From: Trematomus loennbergii
Taxonomy: Eukaryota > Chordata > Actinopteri > Perciformes > Nototheniidae
DNA: 64,000 nucleotides
Assembly (NCBI GenBank): GCA_012861695.1
Contig: JAAOOA010000060.1
Span: 19,111,125-19,175,124 of the forward strand
Direction: 5' to 3'
The notes below the pieces were generated by a model. It saw only the letters and a list, made by a program, of their open reading frames with translations, ran no database searches and was not told the origin of the DNA. Position 1 is the stretch's first letter, and each line of letters begins with the position of its first letter. Of this stretch, positions 62,175 to 64,000 are shown piece after piece. A program made the translations under genes and the position numbers.

Positions 62175-63937
62175 TTTATTATTCCGATCACAGACACCTC
62201 TTTGTTGCATCTGTAATGGGCAGTATAAAAACACATGATAAAGAAAATATACAACAGATGTTTAGCACCAGGTTCTTCAACAGAGCACTGATCACAAGAC
62301 TGGGCCATCCCTCGTGTTGAGAGGGCAACCAGACGCACATACAAGGATAGTCAGACACAACACACACACTACAGGTTTAAGCTTTGACCTACAGCCAGAC
62401 ATCTTGGATCTACCTGCGCTCTTAACACCATAATGATCCAAGATTAGTGTTAACAGATCATCAATCTGGCCATGTCCACCACTCAGTTGATAAGCAAAAT
62501 AGTCTTAGCTGAGCACCAGTGGTGCAAACACAGAAACTCAAGAGAAAACGCAACAGCAACACATATTCCACCTGCATTTAACAGTAAATAATGCTAGTAC
62601 ATTTATGATAAACAATTTAATGCTATTATAACAATTAAGGATCTGTTATTTTTCGGCTTCATGAGGAGAACAAAGCAGGTGGGAAAAAATAAAGTATGTA
62701 ATATCCTCTAAAATCACATTACATGGCTATGTAACTGAAGTAACATCCCAGGCCACTGGTAATTGTGTACATCCATTCATCTGTCAGCAATAAAATAATT
62801 ACTACATATTGATAAATCATCTGGGTTTGTATTGCACCAAATAGATCCTCTAGTTTACAGTAGGGTTTGGCAGTGGGACACAGGATGTGCAAAATATCGG
62901 GGAGGAATCTGTGTAGTGGGGTTAATAATCTCAGATGAAATAGTGCAAGGAGTAGATCCGACACTAACATACAGTATCTGCTTTGGGTGAAAACAAGACG
63001 GATCCCACAAACCAACAAATGAATAAGAATCTACCTTCTTTCCCTCTAAAACGGCATCACTTCTAAATCTCTTCACATATGACTACATTGTGTGGGGCTG
63101 TATATTTAGATTAATGGCCGTTTGTGGCTTAGACTTGCAGATATTGTTTTAAATAAACTCAAAAAGAAATAGTGACATTGGTTAAAGTACAGGTGGATCG
63201 CCAATTACTGTAGTTAAATACACAATGTCATAGTTGGAGCCCATTTAGAGAATGATTGGGGTAAAAATGGGGCTTCTTTAAAGAGATAAAGAGTCCTTCA
63301 TTCACACTACATTTTGGCTACTGGCTTGCAATACAACAGCGACAAACAAATATATTGCAAACAGGGCTCGGATTAGGAAAATAAAATTAGTTTTCAACAT
63401 ACGTTTACCAAAATCTAAAAAATGTATTATATTAAATTAGCATTTTATTTTAACAGTGCCAAAGTAAGGGTGACTATAAATACAATTAAATAATTTTGGG
63501 GGGGTTTTAGGGCTGTACATTCGTAAGGGCATTGTCTCTAGAATAAGTGGTGGCCTTGATAATGAGGTATGTTTTGGGGGAGATGGCACTATCGTAATGA
63601 TCTCAAGCCTTTCCTTTAATTACAGCTACTCTGACATGGCTCACTGTTTTAAGCACATATCCCCAAAAACTCTCTTCACCGTAATGATTTGATCTACTAT
63701 ACGCGCTCAGAAAGAAAAATGCAATAAAAAAAAATTAACATTTCTGTACATATCCATAGATAAAAATAGTGCAACATCAAGCTTTTGTTAAGTTAGACTG
63801 CTACATAATTGCTGAGTGTAAGACTGAACCATAGCGGGATTGGTCAGTCCTTGTGGTCAGCTCAATGTCCAAAGGCACCACGTTAAGCAACAGTCCCTTC
63901 CCCAGGTCGGAGGAGGCATCATGCTTCAATTAGTTTT
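62175..63937 (-). other. Candidate terminal exon and 3' UTR of the next gene
   Basis: On the minus strand CCCATTTCTCTTCTCTGACAG is a strong acceptor ending at 63938, and all three frames stop within 18 nt. AATAAA (plus TTTATT, 62175-62180) lies about 1.76 kb on. This fits a last exon that is nearly all 3' UTR. Gene order in vertebrates puts LCORL convergent with NCAPG, but no recognisable LCORL residues are in the window, so the symbol is left empty. Confidence 0.35.
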
Positions 63938-64000
63938 CTGTCAGAGAAGAGAAATGGGAAAAATTGATATAGTAACTCAAAATTGAAAATTACATTTTAA

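Overview
The window is nuclear DNA of a bony fish, most likely a percomorph teleost. It carries three multi-exon vertebrate genes with GT-AG introns, long (CA)n/(TG)n arrays, tRNA-derived SINEs and many short non-autonomous DNA transposons. There are no bacterial or organellar features, and the gene calls rest on exon-by-exon translation and splice phase.

Layout. Positions 1-8100 are gene-free, A/T-rich DNA with CA-rich patches. Positions 8100-8660 are a GC-rich block that looks like a promoter or 5' exon of an unidentified gene, with donor-like sites on both strands. Positions 11188-23055 (+) hold haspin (histone H3 Thr3 kinase) in 15 exons. Positions 24734-47001 (-) hold fam184b, a long coiled-coil protein, in 18 coding exons and tail to tail with haspin. 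Positions 49236-60124 (+) hold ncapg (condensin I HEAT-repeat subunit) in one non-coding and 21 coding exons, head to head with fam184b. The reconstructed NCAPG is about 1017 aa. Near 62175-63937 (-) there is a candidate terminal 3' exon of the next gene. By conserved order (LCORL-NCAPG-FAM184B in mammals) this could be lcorl.

Functional links. Haspin and NCAPG are both mitotic chromosome proteins, and both promoters contain a TTTGAA (CHR-type) element. Fam184b is a poorly characterised coiled-coil protein linked to ncapg by conserved gene order. An intron-rich haspin lies beside fam184b here, whereas mammalian HASPIN is a single exon inside an ITGAE intron.

Data quality. Frame is lost at several points in otherwise conserved exons of all three genes, often at short homopolymers. 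Splice phases and family similarity recover the frame each time, so residual long-read consensus errors are more likely than pseudogenes. Haspin exon 7 is the exception worth checking, because there two opposite indels rewrite the ATP-binding glycine loop while leaving the frame open.

Most relevant for follow-up are a three-copy cysteine-containing motif in the haspin N-terminal region, a likely duplicated haspin exon, dinucleotide arrays that run up to splice sites of fam184b and ncapg, a possible 33-nt in-frame ncapg microexon, a long near-perfect hairpin in the ncapg 3' UTR, and a family of TTAA-flanked mini-transposons, one nested inside a hAT element. I found no clearly new biological system.
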